Positions 1 to 7,083 of a stretch of DNA of 64,000 nt are shown one piece after another (position 1 is the first letter of the stretch; each line of letters begins with the position of its first letter). Origin of the DNA: Streptococcus australis ATCC 700641 (GTDB taxonomy: Bacteria > Bacillota > Bacilli > Lactobacillales > Streptococcaceae); the NCBI RefSeq assembly GCF_000186465.1, contig NZ_GL636091.1:1944545-2008544 (forward strand). Reading direction: 5' to 3'. The notes below the pieces were generated by a model. It made no database searches. It saw only the letters and a program-made list of their open reading frames with translations, and was not told the DNA's origin. The position numbers and the translations under genes are program-made.

Positions 1-357
1 TCCAACTGTGAGGACATAGAAGGAGAGCAATTCCCATAAGGTCATGACGAGGAGATGCTTCTTCTCCATCCCCAGAACACTGTACAAGCCCAGTTCTTTG
101 GAACGATTTTTCATGACATAGCCATTGGCATAAGCCACCAAAATGATGACGACCAGCTGGACGACGAAACTACCAAAACCAAGAACAGTTCTCGCCGCCC
201 CCCCTCCGTAAGAATCCTCTAAATGAGGGGTTGATGCCAAGGCGATAAAACTATAAAGGATCATGGTCGTTAAAATAACAGCCAAGGCAAAGGGGTAATA
301 GAGCTTGCGATTTTGTTTGAGGTTAGAAAAGGCTAATTTACTCGATAATTTAAACAT
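1..357 (-). CDS. BceB-like ABC transporter permease, partial (N-terminus only)
   Basis: The gene starts at 357 and runs off the left edge, so only about 119 N-terminal residues are visible. It begins MFKLSSKLAFSNLKQNR and shows a first membrane segment at about residues 20-40, a second at about 58-78, and the FtsX/MacB-type motif VMKNRSKELG at about 82-91. It resembles the start of the 661-residue permease at 4038-6023 but is clearly diverged from it. Its start overlaps the end of the upstream ATPase gene by 8 bases (350-357), which fits translational coupling. By family it should be the membrane half of a BceAB-type exporter or target-protection transporter acting on cell-wall antibiotics such as bacitracin. 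Family placement is firm; the substrate is unknown. Confidence 0.85.
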   Translation of the reverse strand, partial: MFKLSSKLAFSNLKQNRKLYYPFALAVILTTMILYSFIALASTPHLEDSYGGGAARTVLGFGSFVVQLVVIILVAYANGYVMKNRSKELGLYSVLGMEKKHLLVMTLWELLSFYVLTVG

Positions 358-1117
358 CGCTATCCTCCTTACCCGCCATAACCGTCAAAGTATCCGAGAT
401 TTCTTGGAACATCTGACGTTCTGTTTTTTCCCCGCGGAAGATCTGGTTGTAAAGGATCCCGTCCTTAATGAAGAGCACGCGCTTGGCCCTCGCTGCGGCT
501 GCGGTTGAGTGGGTCACCATGAGGATAGTTTGCCCCATGCTATTAATATCTTCAAAGACATCTAGCAAAGCAGCCGAAGACTTGGAATCCAGCGCCCCTG
601 TTGGCTCATCAGCGAGGAGAATTTCAGGTGAGGTGATAATGGCCCGTGCTACAGCCACCCGTTGCTTTTGCCCACCAGATATCTCGTAAGGGTATTTTTC
701 TAAGAGCTGGTGAATGCCCAACTCCCGACTGACACCATCCACCTTAGTCATCATTTCCTTGACCGGTCTGCGAGAAAGGACCAGAGGCAAGAGGATATTG
801 TCTTTGACAGACAAGGTATCCAGCAGATTGAAATCTTGAAAGACAAAGCCTAGTTTTTCCCGACGGAAGCTGGACGCATCCTTGTTCTTGATAGTTGAAG
901 TATCGGTACCGTTGAGGTAGACCCGTCCTTCTGTCGGCTGGTCCAGCATGGCCAGGATATTGAGGAGGGTCGATTTCCCGGACCCTGATTCCCCCATGAT
1001 GGCGACGTATTCCCCTTTTTCAACCGTGAAGTGGATATCTTTTAGGGCTTCAACCTGCGTTCCTTGAAAGCGGGTTTTGTAAATTTTTTTCACATGTTGT
1101 ACATCTAATAAGGCCAT
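350..1117 (-). CDS. BceA-like ABC transporter ATP-binding protein (first copy)
   Basis: This is a complete ABC ATPase of 255 residues. Walker A is GESGSGKST (about residues 42-50), the signature is SGGQKQR, and Walker B with its extension is LLADEPTGALD. I place the start at the ATG at 1117 (MALLDVQHVKK) rather than the in-frame ATG at 1123. The ribosome site GGAGA directly abuts the 1123 ATG but is 6 bases from 1117, and the paralogue at 6024-6782 starts equivalently with MSLLDVQHIKK. The protein is almost identical to that paralogue; the visible differences are few (TKVDGV/SKVDSV, NSMGQ/NTMGQ and the C-terminal tail). It energises the partial permease downstream. Its promoter carries a BceR-type operator. 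Confidence 0.93.
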   Translation of the reverse strand: MALLDVQHVKKIYKTRFQGTQVEALKDIHFTVEKGEYVAIMGESGSGKSTLLNILAMLDQPTEGRVYLNGTDTSTIKNKDASSFRREKLGFVFQDFNLLDTLSVKDNILLPLVLSRRPVKEMMTKVDGVSRELGIHQLLEKYPYEISGGQKQRVAVARAIITSPEILLADEPTGALDSKSSAALLDVFEDINSMGQTILMVTHSTAAAARAKRVLFIKDGILYNQIFRGEKTERQMFQEISDTLTVMAGKEDSDV

Positions 1118-1177
1118 TTTCATTCTCCATTTCCATCTAGTTATATGATTGATATTAATAGAACTTCTTACATCTCT

Positions 1178-1206
1178 ATTGTAACGATTTGGAAAGAGAT
1201 CTACAA
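1178..1206 (-). promoter_or_regulatory. Promoter of first Bce-type transporter operon
   Basis: On the minus strand TTGTAG (1201-1206) is followed after 17 bases by TACAAT (1178-1183), about 60 bases upstream of the ATPase start. The second transporter promoter has the same spacing and the same -10 hexamer. The weak -35 is typical of an activator-dependent promoter. Confidence 0.65.
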
Positions 1207-1251
1207 TAAGCTAACCTTTCATTTTTACCCTGATTTCTTACATTTCTGTAA
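1207..1251 (-). promoter_or_regulatory. BceR-type operator region, first transporter
   Basis: The minus strand holds TTACA-gaaa-TGTAA (1238-1251), an exact match to the TNACA-N4-TGTAA consensus known for BceR-like response regulators. A second conserved block, AAAAATGAAAGGTTAG-TTA (1207-1226), follows 11 bases further on. The same two blocks at identical spacing occur upstream of the second operon (6985-7029). This links both transporters to the two-component system at 7084-8728. Confidence 0.75.
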
Positions 1252-1256
1252 GGTAT

Positions 1257-1288
1257 TAAAAAACTAGCTTCCTTGCGGGAGCTAGTTT
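1257..1288 (-). terminator. Intrinsic terminator of the SemiSWEET gene
   Basis: On the minus strand the stem AAACTAGCT/AGCTAGTTT with a 10-base loop runs into a T tract. It lies just after the stop of the gene at 1293-1556. Confidence 0.8.
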
Positions 1289-1292
1289 CTTC

Positions 1293-1556
1293 TTATAAAG
1301 CTGTGATCGCTGTGATCAAACCAAAGATGATCCCTGGTGCATTAGCTGCAGCAAGTGGGATATCGCGTTCTTTTTTGAAAAGTCCATAATAGACCCAAAG
1401 ACTACAGTTGATGGCTGCGACAAGAGGTTGAATAAAGTTTCCTTTGTGACCAGCGAGATTATCTATAATTTGTGGGAAGTAAGAGACATACATCATCACA
1501 GACATAAAGGTCGCAACCCAACCAAGAATTTTCATTTGTTTTTCATTCATTTTCAT
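1293..1556 (-). CDS. SemiSWEET-family sugar transporter (first copy)
   Basis: This small membrane protein has 87 residues. It shows three predicted membrane segments (about residues 9-27, 39-57 and 66-85) and a PQ-loop motif YFPQ at about residues 26-29. The later segments have NCSLWVYYG and ANAPGIIFG, as in bacterial SemiSWEETs, which work as dimers to carry sugars down a gradient. The length is standard for the family. The start ATG at 1556 has AAAGG four bases upstream. It is divergent from a second SemiSWEET at 1831-2094, and the two share a 274-base control region. The substrate cannot be read from sequence. Confidence 0.88.
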   Translation of the reverse strand: MKMNEKQMKILGWVATFMSVMMYVSYFPQIIDNLAGHKGNFIQPLVAAINCSLWVYYGLFKKERDIPLAAANAPGIIFGLITAITAL

Positions 1557-1584
1557 GATACCTTTCGTTTTTTAAGTACGCACT

Positions 1585-1613
1585 ATTCTAACGCTTGCCC
1601 TCTTAAAATTCAA
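1585..1613 (-). promoter_or_regulatory. Promoter of the minus-strand SemiSWEET
   Basis: The minus strand reads TTGAAT (1608-1613), a 17-base spacer and TAGAAT (1585-1590), about 30 bases upstream of the start codon. Confidence 0.6.
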
Positions 1614-1743
1614 GTACTTTTTTCAACTGTTACTAAACTGTAAAGTGTCACAATCTTGTGATTTTGCAGGAAGATGGATTTCTTTTCGAGTGAATTTTCT
1701 CTCTAGTTGCCATTTTTTGACACTTTGTCTAATTCTTTTGCAA

Positions 1744-1786
1744 ATGTGATCGTTTTCATTTTGCGTAGCATGCAAATTAATTGCAT
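1744..1786 (+). promoter_or_regulatory. Candidate cre site and palindromic operator before the plus-strand SemiSWEET
   Basis: ATGTGATCGTTTTCAT at 1744-1759 resembles the CcpA cre consensus WTGNAANCGNWNNCW with one mismatch. Eleven bases downstream is a perfect palindrome, ATGCAA-ATTAA-TTGCAT (1770-1786). Its right arm TTGCAT could serve as a -35 with TATTTT 17 bases on (1804-1809). A carbon-catabolite site would fit a sugar carrier. The regulator of the palindrome is unknown. Confidence 0.5.
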
Positions 1787-1830
1787 TTTCTTCCTACTTA
1801 TGCTATTTTGATACACAGAGGTAAAATTTT

Positions 1831-2094
1831 ATGAATAAACAAAAAATCAACAAAATCGTTGGCTCGATCGGTGCCTTTATTGGGATTATCGTTTTCATTG
1901 CCTACATCCCACAAATTATTGCTAATTTACAGGGAAATAAGGCCCAACCTTTCCAACCCTTGTCAGCTGCTATTTCTTGCTTGATCTGGGTCATTTATGG
2001 TTGGACAAAGGAACCTAAAAAAGACTGGATTTTGATCATTCCGAATTCGGCAGGTGTCATCCTAGGGGGATTGACTTTCCTTACATCACTTTAA
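1831..2094 (+). CDS. SemiSWEET-family sugar transporter (second copy)
   Basis: This is a second SemiSWEET of 87 residues, clearly related to but diverged from the neighbour at 1293-1556. It has the PQ-loop motif YIPQ (about residues 25-28), three hydrophobic segments, the middle-helix motif SCLIWVIYG and the third-helix motif PNSAGVILGG. The start ATG follows an AGAGGTAAAA ribosome site. Because SemiSWEETs dimerise, the two proteins could form homo- or heterodimers; that is inference. The gene's natural terminator downstream has been split by an insertion sequence. Confidence 0.88.
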   Translation: MNKQKINKIVGSIGAFIGIIVFIAYIPQIIANLQGNKAQPFQPLSAAISCLIWVIYGWTKEPKKDWILIIPNSAGVILGGLTFLTSL

Positions 2095-2108
2095 TAGAAA
2101 GTGAACAA

Positions 2109-2133
2109 AGACTGAACTCTACGGGTTCAGTCT
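2109..2133 (+). repeat. Left copy of 25-bp target duplication (terminator hairpin without T tract)
   Basis: A 25-base sequence with 9-base arms (AGACTGAAC...GTTCAGTCT, loop TCTACGG) is repeated exactly at 3685-3709, on the other side of the insertion sequence. Only the right copy is followed by TTTTTT. The undisturbed site would have been a standard intrinsic terminator for the SemiSWEET gene. Confidence 0.85.
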
Positions 2134-3684
2134 CAGATTGAAGACAAAGTCCTTAGACCATAAGTTTCTAAGGGCTTTTATTTGTGTAAAGTCGTATAAT
2201 AGAGGTAAGAATAGTTTGTGAGGTGTTCGCTATGTTTCACAAAGAAAAACCAGATTATAATCGACGCCAATATGGCTTCTATACGATAGATGAATTAGTC
2301 CCTGAGGATCACTTTCTTCGACAAGTGGATAAAGAGGTTGATTTTGACTTTATCTATGACTTGGTGGAAGATACCTATAGCCCCGATAATGGTCGTCCGA
2401 GTCTCGATTCTGTCATGTTAGTCAAAATCCCTTTGATTCAATGCTTTTATGGCATTCGCTCCATGCGCCAAACCATTAAAGACATTGAAGTAAACGTGGC
2501 CTATCGTTGGTTTCTTGGCCTAACTTTAGATGATAAGGTCCCTCATTTTACTACATACGGAAAGAATTACAGTCGCCGTTTTCAAGATAAAGAACTGATT
2601 TCTGAGATATTCTCACAAGTACTCAATCAGGCTTTATTTGCTGGTTTAATTGATCCCTCTGAACTATTTGTGGATGGAACCCATATTAAAGCGGCAGCTA
2701 ACAGCCACAAGTATCGTAAGGAAATGGTAGAGCAACAAGCTAAATTTATGAGTGACCGGTTGGAAGTTGAGATTGATTTAGATAGGAGAAAACACGAAAA
2801 AAAGTCCTTAAAGCCCGCAAAAGAAAGCGAGGCTAAAGAAAAGAAAATCTCAACGACAGATCCCGAGAGTGGTTGGTTCCACAAGGGTGAACACAAGGAG
2901 GTATTTGCCTATTCTGCCCAAGTAGCTTGTGATAAGCATGGTTGGGCCTTAGCTTATACGGTTGAGGCAGGAAATGTCCATGATAGTCAGGCCTTCCCTG
3001 CTCTTTTTTCAAAGTTAGAACCCTTCTCCCCACACTACATTATTGCGGATTCAGGCTATAAGACCCCAGCTATCGCTCATTATTTATTAGAACGTAACAT
3101 CATCCCTGTCTTTCCTTATACTCGTCCAAAGGGAGTAAGGGGGAACTTAAGACCCAATGATTTTGTCTATGATACTTTCTATGACTGTTACCTCTGTCCA
3201 GAGAACCAAGTGTTAAGCTATCGCACGACGACACGAGAAGGCTATCGTGAGTATAAGAGTAATCCAAAAACATGTGCTTCTTGTCCCCTATTATCCGTTT
3301 GTACCCAAAGTCAAAACCACCAAAAAGTAATTACGAGACATATATGGAAAGATGATCTTGAATGTTGTGAAGAGATTCTCCACCAAAGAGGAATGAAGGA
3401 GCTTTATCAGAAGCGTAAAGAAACCATTGAACGACTCTTTGGGACGGCTAAGGAGTACCATAATTTGAGATACACTAGAGAGAAAGGAAAGTCCAAAATG
3501 GAAGATAAGGTTGGGCTTACTTTGGCATGTTTAAATATCAAAAAACTGGTGAAATGGGTAGCGAATATCCCTTTTTATTTTGTTCTAAATCCGATTTTTA
3601 GATAGAATAACAGATGATAAAGCAAATAATTTTAAAAATACAACAAAAAGACAAACGCCAAAAATGACGTTTGTCTACGTTCTG
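2134..3684 (+). mobile_element. IS1182-like insertion sequence, complete
   Basis: The element is about 1551 bp and is bounded by imperfect inverted repeats: CAGATTGAAGACAAA at the left end and CAGAACGTAGACAAA read inward from the right end. It is flanked by a 25-bp direct duplication. It carries one intact transposase gene. Internal hairpins sit at both ends. One at 2146-2182 (stem CCTTAGA/TCTAAGG, then TTTTATTT) should block outside transcription from entering the gene. One at 3649-3676 (AGACAAACG/CGTTTGTCT) lies at the right end. TATAAT at 2195-2200 is a candidate -10 for the transposase. The family call rests on the transposase type. Confidence 0.85.
2232..3605 (+). CDS. IS1182-family transposase
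   Basis: This is a transposase of 457 residues with an N-terminal DUF772-type region (roughly residues 45-120) and a DDE catalytic domain. Candidate catalytic residues are Asp in FVDGTH, Asp in IADSGY and Glu in ERLFGTAKEYH. A cysteine cluster (CYLCPENQ, CASCPLLSVC) lies before the final Glu, as in this family. I prefer the ATG at 2232, seven bases after GAGGTG, over the in-frame GTG at 2223. The frame is open throughout, so the enzyme looks intact and the element may be active. It is the only gene of the insertion sequence. Confidence 0.9.
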   Translation: MFHKEKPDYNRRQYGFYTIDELVPEDHFLRQVDKEVDFDFIYDLVEDTYSPDNGRPSLDSVMLVKIPLIQCFYGIRSMRQTIKDIEVNVAYRWFLGLTLDDKVPHFTTYGKNYSRRFQDKELISEIFSQVLNQALFAGLIDPSELFVDGTHIKAAANSHKYRKEMVEQQAKFMSDRLEVEIDLDRRKHEKKSLKPAKESEAKEKKISTTDPESGWFHKGEHKEVFAYSAQVACDKHGWALAYTVEAGNVHDSQAFPALFSKLEPFSPHYIIADSGYKTPAIAHYLLERNIIPVFPYTRPKGVRGNLRPNDFVYDTFYDCYLCPENQVLSYRTTTREGYREYKSNPKTCASCPLLSVCTQSQNHQKVITRHIWKDDLECCEEILHQRGMKELYQKRKETIERLFGTAKEYHNLRYTREKGKSKMEDKVGLTLACLNIKKLVKWVANIPFYFVLNPIFR

Positions 3685-3715
3685 AGACTGAACTCTACGG
3701 GTTCAGTCTTTTTTG
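3685..3715 (+). terminator. Right copy of the duplicated hairpin, functional terminator form
   Basis: The 25-bp duplicated hairpin (3685-3709) is followed here by a run of T. It now terminates plus-strand transcripts leaving the insertion sequence, and would originally have served the SemiSWEET gene at 1831-2094. Confidence 0.75.
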
Positions 3716-3876
3716 TGTATCCCTTTGAAAAACAAAAACAATCGCAGTCGGTTTTCGTACAAAAAAGCCCGCTATGAGCAAGCTAAAAAAATTGACAATT
3801 CTTTTCTTTGAATAACCTATGCTGGATTATTGTGCAAAAATATCCAAATAATATCTGATTATTATTAGAGTATATT

Positions 3877-4014
3877 GAAACTTTCCGCTGTGAGAAAAGT
3901 GCCTGAAATAATTATGTTTCAGGCACTCGGAATTATTGAGACCTTAGGCTCAATAATTAGTCATGGAACTTCTTCGAAGTTCGCTGACGTCCGTACTCAC
4001 CTAAGGAAAGTTTC
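3877..4014 (+). repeat. 136-bp palindromic (MITE-like) repeat, copy A
   Basis: The core is 3878-4013. It has terminal inverted repeats, AAACTTTCC-GCT-GTGAG against AAACTTTCC-TTAG-GTGAG, and three internal hairpins: TGCCTGAAA/TTTCAGGCA, AATTATTGAG/CTCAATAATT and GAACTTC/GAAGTTC. An inverted copy of the same length lies at 52957-53092. Differences between copies fall mainly in hairpin loops. There is no coding potential. It fills most of the gene-free stretch 3606-4037; the remainder is the end of the insertion sequence plus AT-rich DNA in which I see nothing else. Confidence 0.85.
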
Positions 4015-4037
4015 TAATTTAATTTGAGTTTCTTTTC

Positions 4038-6023
4038 CTAAATCTGCACAATCTTGCGATAACTACGAGAGGTGATCCAAAAGACGATTAGGTAGGTGAT
4101 GAGAAAGACGGCACAGACACTGAGGGTGACGATGAGGACTTGGCTACTATTGATGACACCGAGCACTTTAAGAATAAGGCGGATCATATGGTAGGCAAAG
4201 GCCAGGTGGACAAAGGCAAAGATAAGGGGAAGGAAGAAGACGGTTCGCACTTGACGGTTGATGGTCCGTTTGACTTCATCTTCATCAAGTCCCACCTGTT
4301 GGAGGATAACGAAGCGGTCACGGTCTTCATAGCCTTCTGAGATTTGCTTGTAGTAGATGACGATGACTGTTCCGACCATAAAGATCAATGACAAGAAAAT
4401 ACCAATAAAGAAGATGCCACCAAAGAGGCTATTCATTTCTCTCACATTATATGCTCGATTGCCTCCATAGACAAAAGTTCCTTGTCCCTGTTGGCTACTC
4501 AGTTCATCGATCATCTTGTCATAACTAGCTGCCAGCTTGAGTTGCTGGTCTTCGTCAACATTGACATTGAAACCACCATAGATTTGAGTAACGACAGCAA
4601 GGTTCGGAAACTGAGCGACAAAGGCTGAAAGGTCAGGCACGATCAGGTAATTGAAATCCTCTGTCAGCATATTGAAGATGTTTGGGACATGATCGGTGAT
4701 AAAATCCTTGGTCACTTCTTCCTTGACTTGAAAGTCTTGCCCATTAATAGTAAACTGCTTTTGCCCTTTCAGAGCCTTGTTGTGGGCAAAGAGGATGACT
4801 TGGTTGCCGGTCAGATCGACGTGTTCTCCTGTCATCTGCTCATAGCTAGCTGCATCAAAGACCAGAAAGACTGTTCTCGGTCTGACATCGTGTTCATCAT
4901 CAGGATAGACTGTGAAGTCTGTGCCCTTTTGTGATTCGACCCCAAAGGTAGCATAGTTCATCAGGTCACGATTTTTGATCTCAAGCTGGTGCTCAGAAGC
5001 AAACTCATCAAATTTCTGGTTGATTTGCTCCAGGTCTACCCCTTTTCCTTGAATGGAGAAATCATGTGGATTCATGATTTTCTTGATCGTTTCACCACCG
5101 ATATAGATGTTGGTTGCAGAGGAGATGGTCACCAATACCATGGTTGAGAGGATGGCAATGGTCGCAAGGCCCACTGCATTTTTCTTCATGCGATAGATGA
5201 GGTTAGAGACCGAAATCATGTTGTTGGGTTGGTAATAATAGACCTTCTTTTTCTTGAGTAGGTGCAAGAAGACGGTGATCCCAGCATTAAAGAGCAGGTA
5301 GGTCCCGATCATAACCAGGATAACGGCTAGAAAGAAGATCAAAATCGCAGACATGGGGTCTTTGACAGACAAAGCTAGGTAGTAGCCAAAACCGAGAGAG
5401 GCTAAGCCCAGGATGGTCTGAGGCCACAAGAAGCGGGCTTTCTTTTCACCACTGGCTTTCTCACGCGTCAACTGCAGAGCATTCAAACGGAGAATGCGCC
5501 AAGCGTTGAGAAAAACTAGGAGGCCAAAGATGAGACCAAAGGTGACAAAGACCAAGATGACAATCCCAGGTTGGAAGGTGGATACTAGCTGGACCTTCAT
5601 CTTCATGAGTTTCAAGAGAAAGGCAAAAATCAGCTTGTCAAAGAGGGCTCCAATCAAGACACCGCTTGAGATAGTCAAAAAGCCAAAGATCAAGAGTTCC
5701 TTGAAAATCATGCTGATGAGATGGCGTTTTTCAAGGCCAAGCATGCTGTAGATCCCCAGCTCCTTGGAGCGGTTTTTCATGACGAAGCTATTGGCATAGA
5801 GCACAATGATGGCCCCCGCAGCGTTGACCACAAACAGTCCCAAGCCTAGGGTGAAGAGTATAGAAGAGCCCCCACGAAGCTCGTGAATATGGGGATTAAA
5901 GGTCAGGGAGTCAAAGAGGTAGGCGATGGTCACTGCGAGAATGACCGCAATCGCAAAGGGATAATAGAGCCTGCGGTTCTTGATCAGATTGGAGCAAGCT
6001 AATTTAGTGGTTAATCGAAACAT
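4038..6023 (-). CDS. BceB-like ABC transporter permease
   Basis: This permease has 661 residues and the BceB/VraE layout: about ten membrane segments, a four-helix FtsX-like block near the N-terminus with VMKNRSKELG, and a large extracellular domain of roughly 210 residues (about 305-525). Three C-terminal helices close the protein. The ATG at 6023 directly follows the ATPase stop codon (TAG-ATG), and a GAGGTGGAG ribosome site lies inside the end of the ATPase gene. With the ATPase it should form a peptide-antibiotic sensing and resistance transporter that signals to the adjacent BceS-type kinase. Known family members respond to bacitracin, nisin or similar cell-wall agents; the actual ligand here is unknown. 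Confidence 0.92.
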   Translation of the reverse strand: MFRLTTKLACSNLIKNRRLYYPFAIAVILAVTIAYLFDSLTFNPHIHELRGGSSILFTLGLGLFVVNAAGAIIVLYANSFVMKNRSKELGIYSMLGLEKRHLISMIFKELLIFGFLTISSGVLIGALFDKLIFAFLLKLMKMKVQLVSTFQPGIVILVFVTFGLIFGLLVFLNAWRILRLNALQLTREKASGEKKARFLWPQTILGLASLGFGYYLALSVKDPMSAILIFFLAVILVMIGTYLLFNAGITVFLHLLKKKKVYYYQPNNMISVSNLIYRMKKNAVGLATIAILSTMVLVTISSATNIYIGGETIKKIMNPHDFSIQGKGVDLEQINQKFDEFASEHQLEIKNRDLMNYATFGVESQKGTDFTVYPDDEHDVRPRTVFLVFDAASYEQMTGEHVDLTGNQVILFAHNKALKGQKQFTINGQDFQVKEEVTKDFITDHVPNIFNMLTEDFNYLIVPDLSAFVAQFPNLAVVTQIYGGFNVNVDEDQQLKLAASYDKMIDELSSQQGQGTFVYGGNRAYNVREMNSLFGGIFFIGIFLSLIFMVGTVIVIYYKQISEGYEDRDRFVILQQVGLDEDEVKRTINRQVRTVFFLPLIFAFVHLAFAYHMIRLILKVLGVINSSQVLIVTLSVCAVFLITYLIVFWITSRSYRKIVQI

Positions 6024-6782
6024 CTACTCCACCTCACTTGCCATGACCGTCAAGGTATCCGAGATTTCTTGGAACATCTGACGCTCGGTTTTCTCCCCGC
6101 GGAAGATTTGATTGTAAAGAATTCCGTCCTTGATAAAGAGCACACGCTTGGCCCGAGCTGCTGCTGCGGTTGAGTGGGTCACCATGAGGATGGTTTGCCC
6201 CATGGTGTTGATATCTTCAAAGACATCTAGTAAAGCCGCCGAAGACTTGGAATCCAACGCCCCTGTTGGCTCATCAGCAAGGAGGATTTCAGGTGAGGTG
6301 ATGATGGCCCGTGCTACGGCCACCCGTTGTTTTTGCCCACCAGAGATTTCGTAAGGATATTTCTCTAGAAGTTGGTGAATGCCCAACTCCCGACTGACGC
6401 TATCTACCTTGCTCATCATTTCCTTGACGGGTCTGCGAGAAAGGACCAAAGGTAAGAGGATATTGTCCTTGACAGACAAGGTATCCAGCAGATTAAAATC
6501 TTGAAAAACAAAGCCTAGTTTTTCTCGACGGAAGCTGGACGCATCCTTGTTCTTGATAGTTGAAGTATCGGTACCGTTGAGGTAGACCCGCCCTTCCGTC
6601 GGCTGATCCAGCATGGCTAGGATATTGAGGAGGGTTGATTTCCCGGACCCTGATTCCCCCATGATGGCGACGTACTCCCCTTTTTCAACAGTGAAGTGAA
6701 TATCTTTCAATGCTTCGACCTGCGTCCCTTGAAAGCGGGTTTTGTAGATTTTTTTGATGTGTTGAACGTCTAGTAATGACAT
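6024..6782 (-). CDS. BceA-like ABC transporter ATP-binding protein (second copy)
   Basis: This ATPase has 252 residues. Walker A is GESGSGKST, the signature is SGGQKQR and Walker B is LLADEPTGALD. It is nearly identical in protein and DNA to the copy at 350-1117. AAAGGAGA lies 5 bases before the ATG. It is preceded after 15 bases by a 42-codon gene and followed without a gap by its permease. It should power the BceAB-type complex that both exports or releases antibiotics and reports flux to the two-component system upstream. Confidence 0.94.
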   Translation of the reverse strand: MSLLDVQHIKKIYKTRFQGTQVEALKDIHFTVEKGEYVAIMGESGSGKSTLLNILAMLDQPTEGRVYLNGTDTSTIKNKDASSFRREKLGFVFQDFNLLDTLSVKDNILLPLVLSRRPVKEMMSKVDSVSRELGIHQLLEKYPYEISGGQKQRVAVARAIITSPEILLADEPTGALDSKSSAALLDVFEDINTMGQTILMVTHSTAAAARAKRVLFIKDGILYNQIFRGEKTERQMFQEISDTLTVMASEVE

Positions 6783-6797
6783 ATTTTTCTCCTTTTA

Positions 6798-6926
6798 CTA
6801 GTAGATCAAGAAAAATTCTTGGGTTTGTTGTAGGACTTGGCGACCAAATTCCGCCTTTTCCAAATCGGTTTTCTTATTTGATTTCTTAATCTTTTTGGGT
6901 TCTTTCATCCATTTCAAGAGTTTCAT
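6798..6926 (-). CDS. 42-residue cationic small protein, first gene of the Bce-type operon
   Basis: An open frame of 42 codons begins at ATG 6926 after GAAGGAGGT, one of the best Shine-Dalgarno matches in the window, with 7 bases spacing. It ends with TAG 15 bases before the ATPase start. The product starts MKLLKWMKEPKKIKKSNKK and ends QQTQEFFLIY. The first half is strongly basic and the second half is mixed, with no membrane segment or signal peptide. It lies between the BceR-regulated promoter and the transporter, so it should be made under the same control. I do not recognise the family. It could be a regulatory leader peptide, a transporter subunit or a translational coupler. No counterpart is visible before the first transporter copy. 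Confidence 0.7.
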   Translation of the reverse strand: MKLLKWMKEPKKIKKSNKKTDLEKAEFGRQVLQQTQEFFLIY

Positions 6927-6955
6927 TTTCTTGACCTCCTTCATTTGATGAGACT

Positions 6956-6984
6956 ATTGTATAAAAAATAAAAGGTGGTCACCA
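6956..6984 (-). promoter_or_regulatory. Promoter of second Bce-type transporter operon
   Basis: The minus strand reads TGGTGA (6979-6984), 17 bases, TACAAT (6956-6961), 30 bases before the small-protein start. The poor -35 suggests that it needs an activator. Confidence 0.6.
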
Positions 6985-7029
6985 TAACCTAACCTTTCAT
7001 TTTTAAAATTAAATCTTACATTTTTGTCA
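6985..7029 (-). promoter_or_regulatory. BceR-type operator region, second transporter
   Basis: The minus strand has TGACA-aaaa-TGTAA (7016-7029), an exact match to TNACA-N4-TGTAA, followed by AAAAATGAAAGGTTAG-TTA (6985-7004). Order, spacing and sequence match the element before the first transporter (1207-1251). Confidence 0.78.
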
Positions 7030-7083
7030 TTTTCAAATAAAAGAGAAGCTTAGGGAGAGAATCATTAGTACCGACGAATTCCC

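Noticed and set aside
3877-4014. The 136-bp repeat as a BOX or RUP element or as an end of the neighbouring insertion sequence
   Set aside because: Its terminal repeats do not match the insertion sequence ends, and its sequence does not fit the BOX or RUP features I know; kept as an unnamed repeat.
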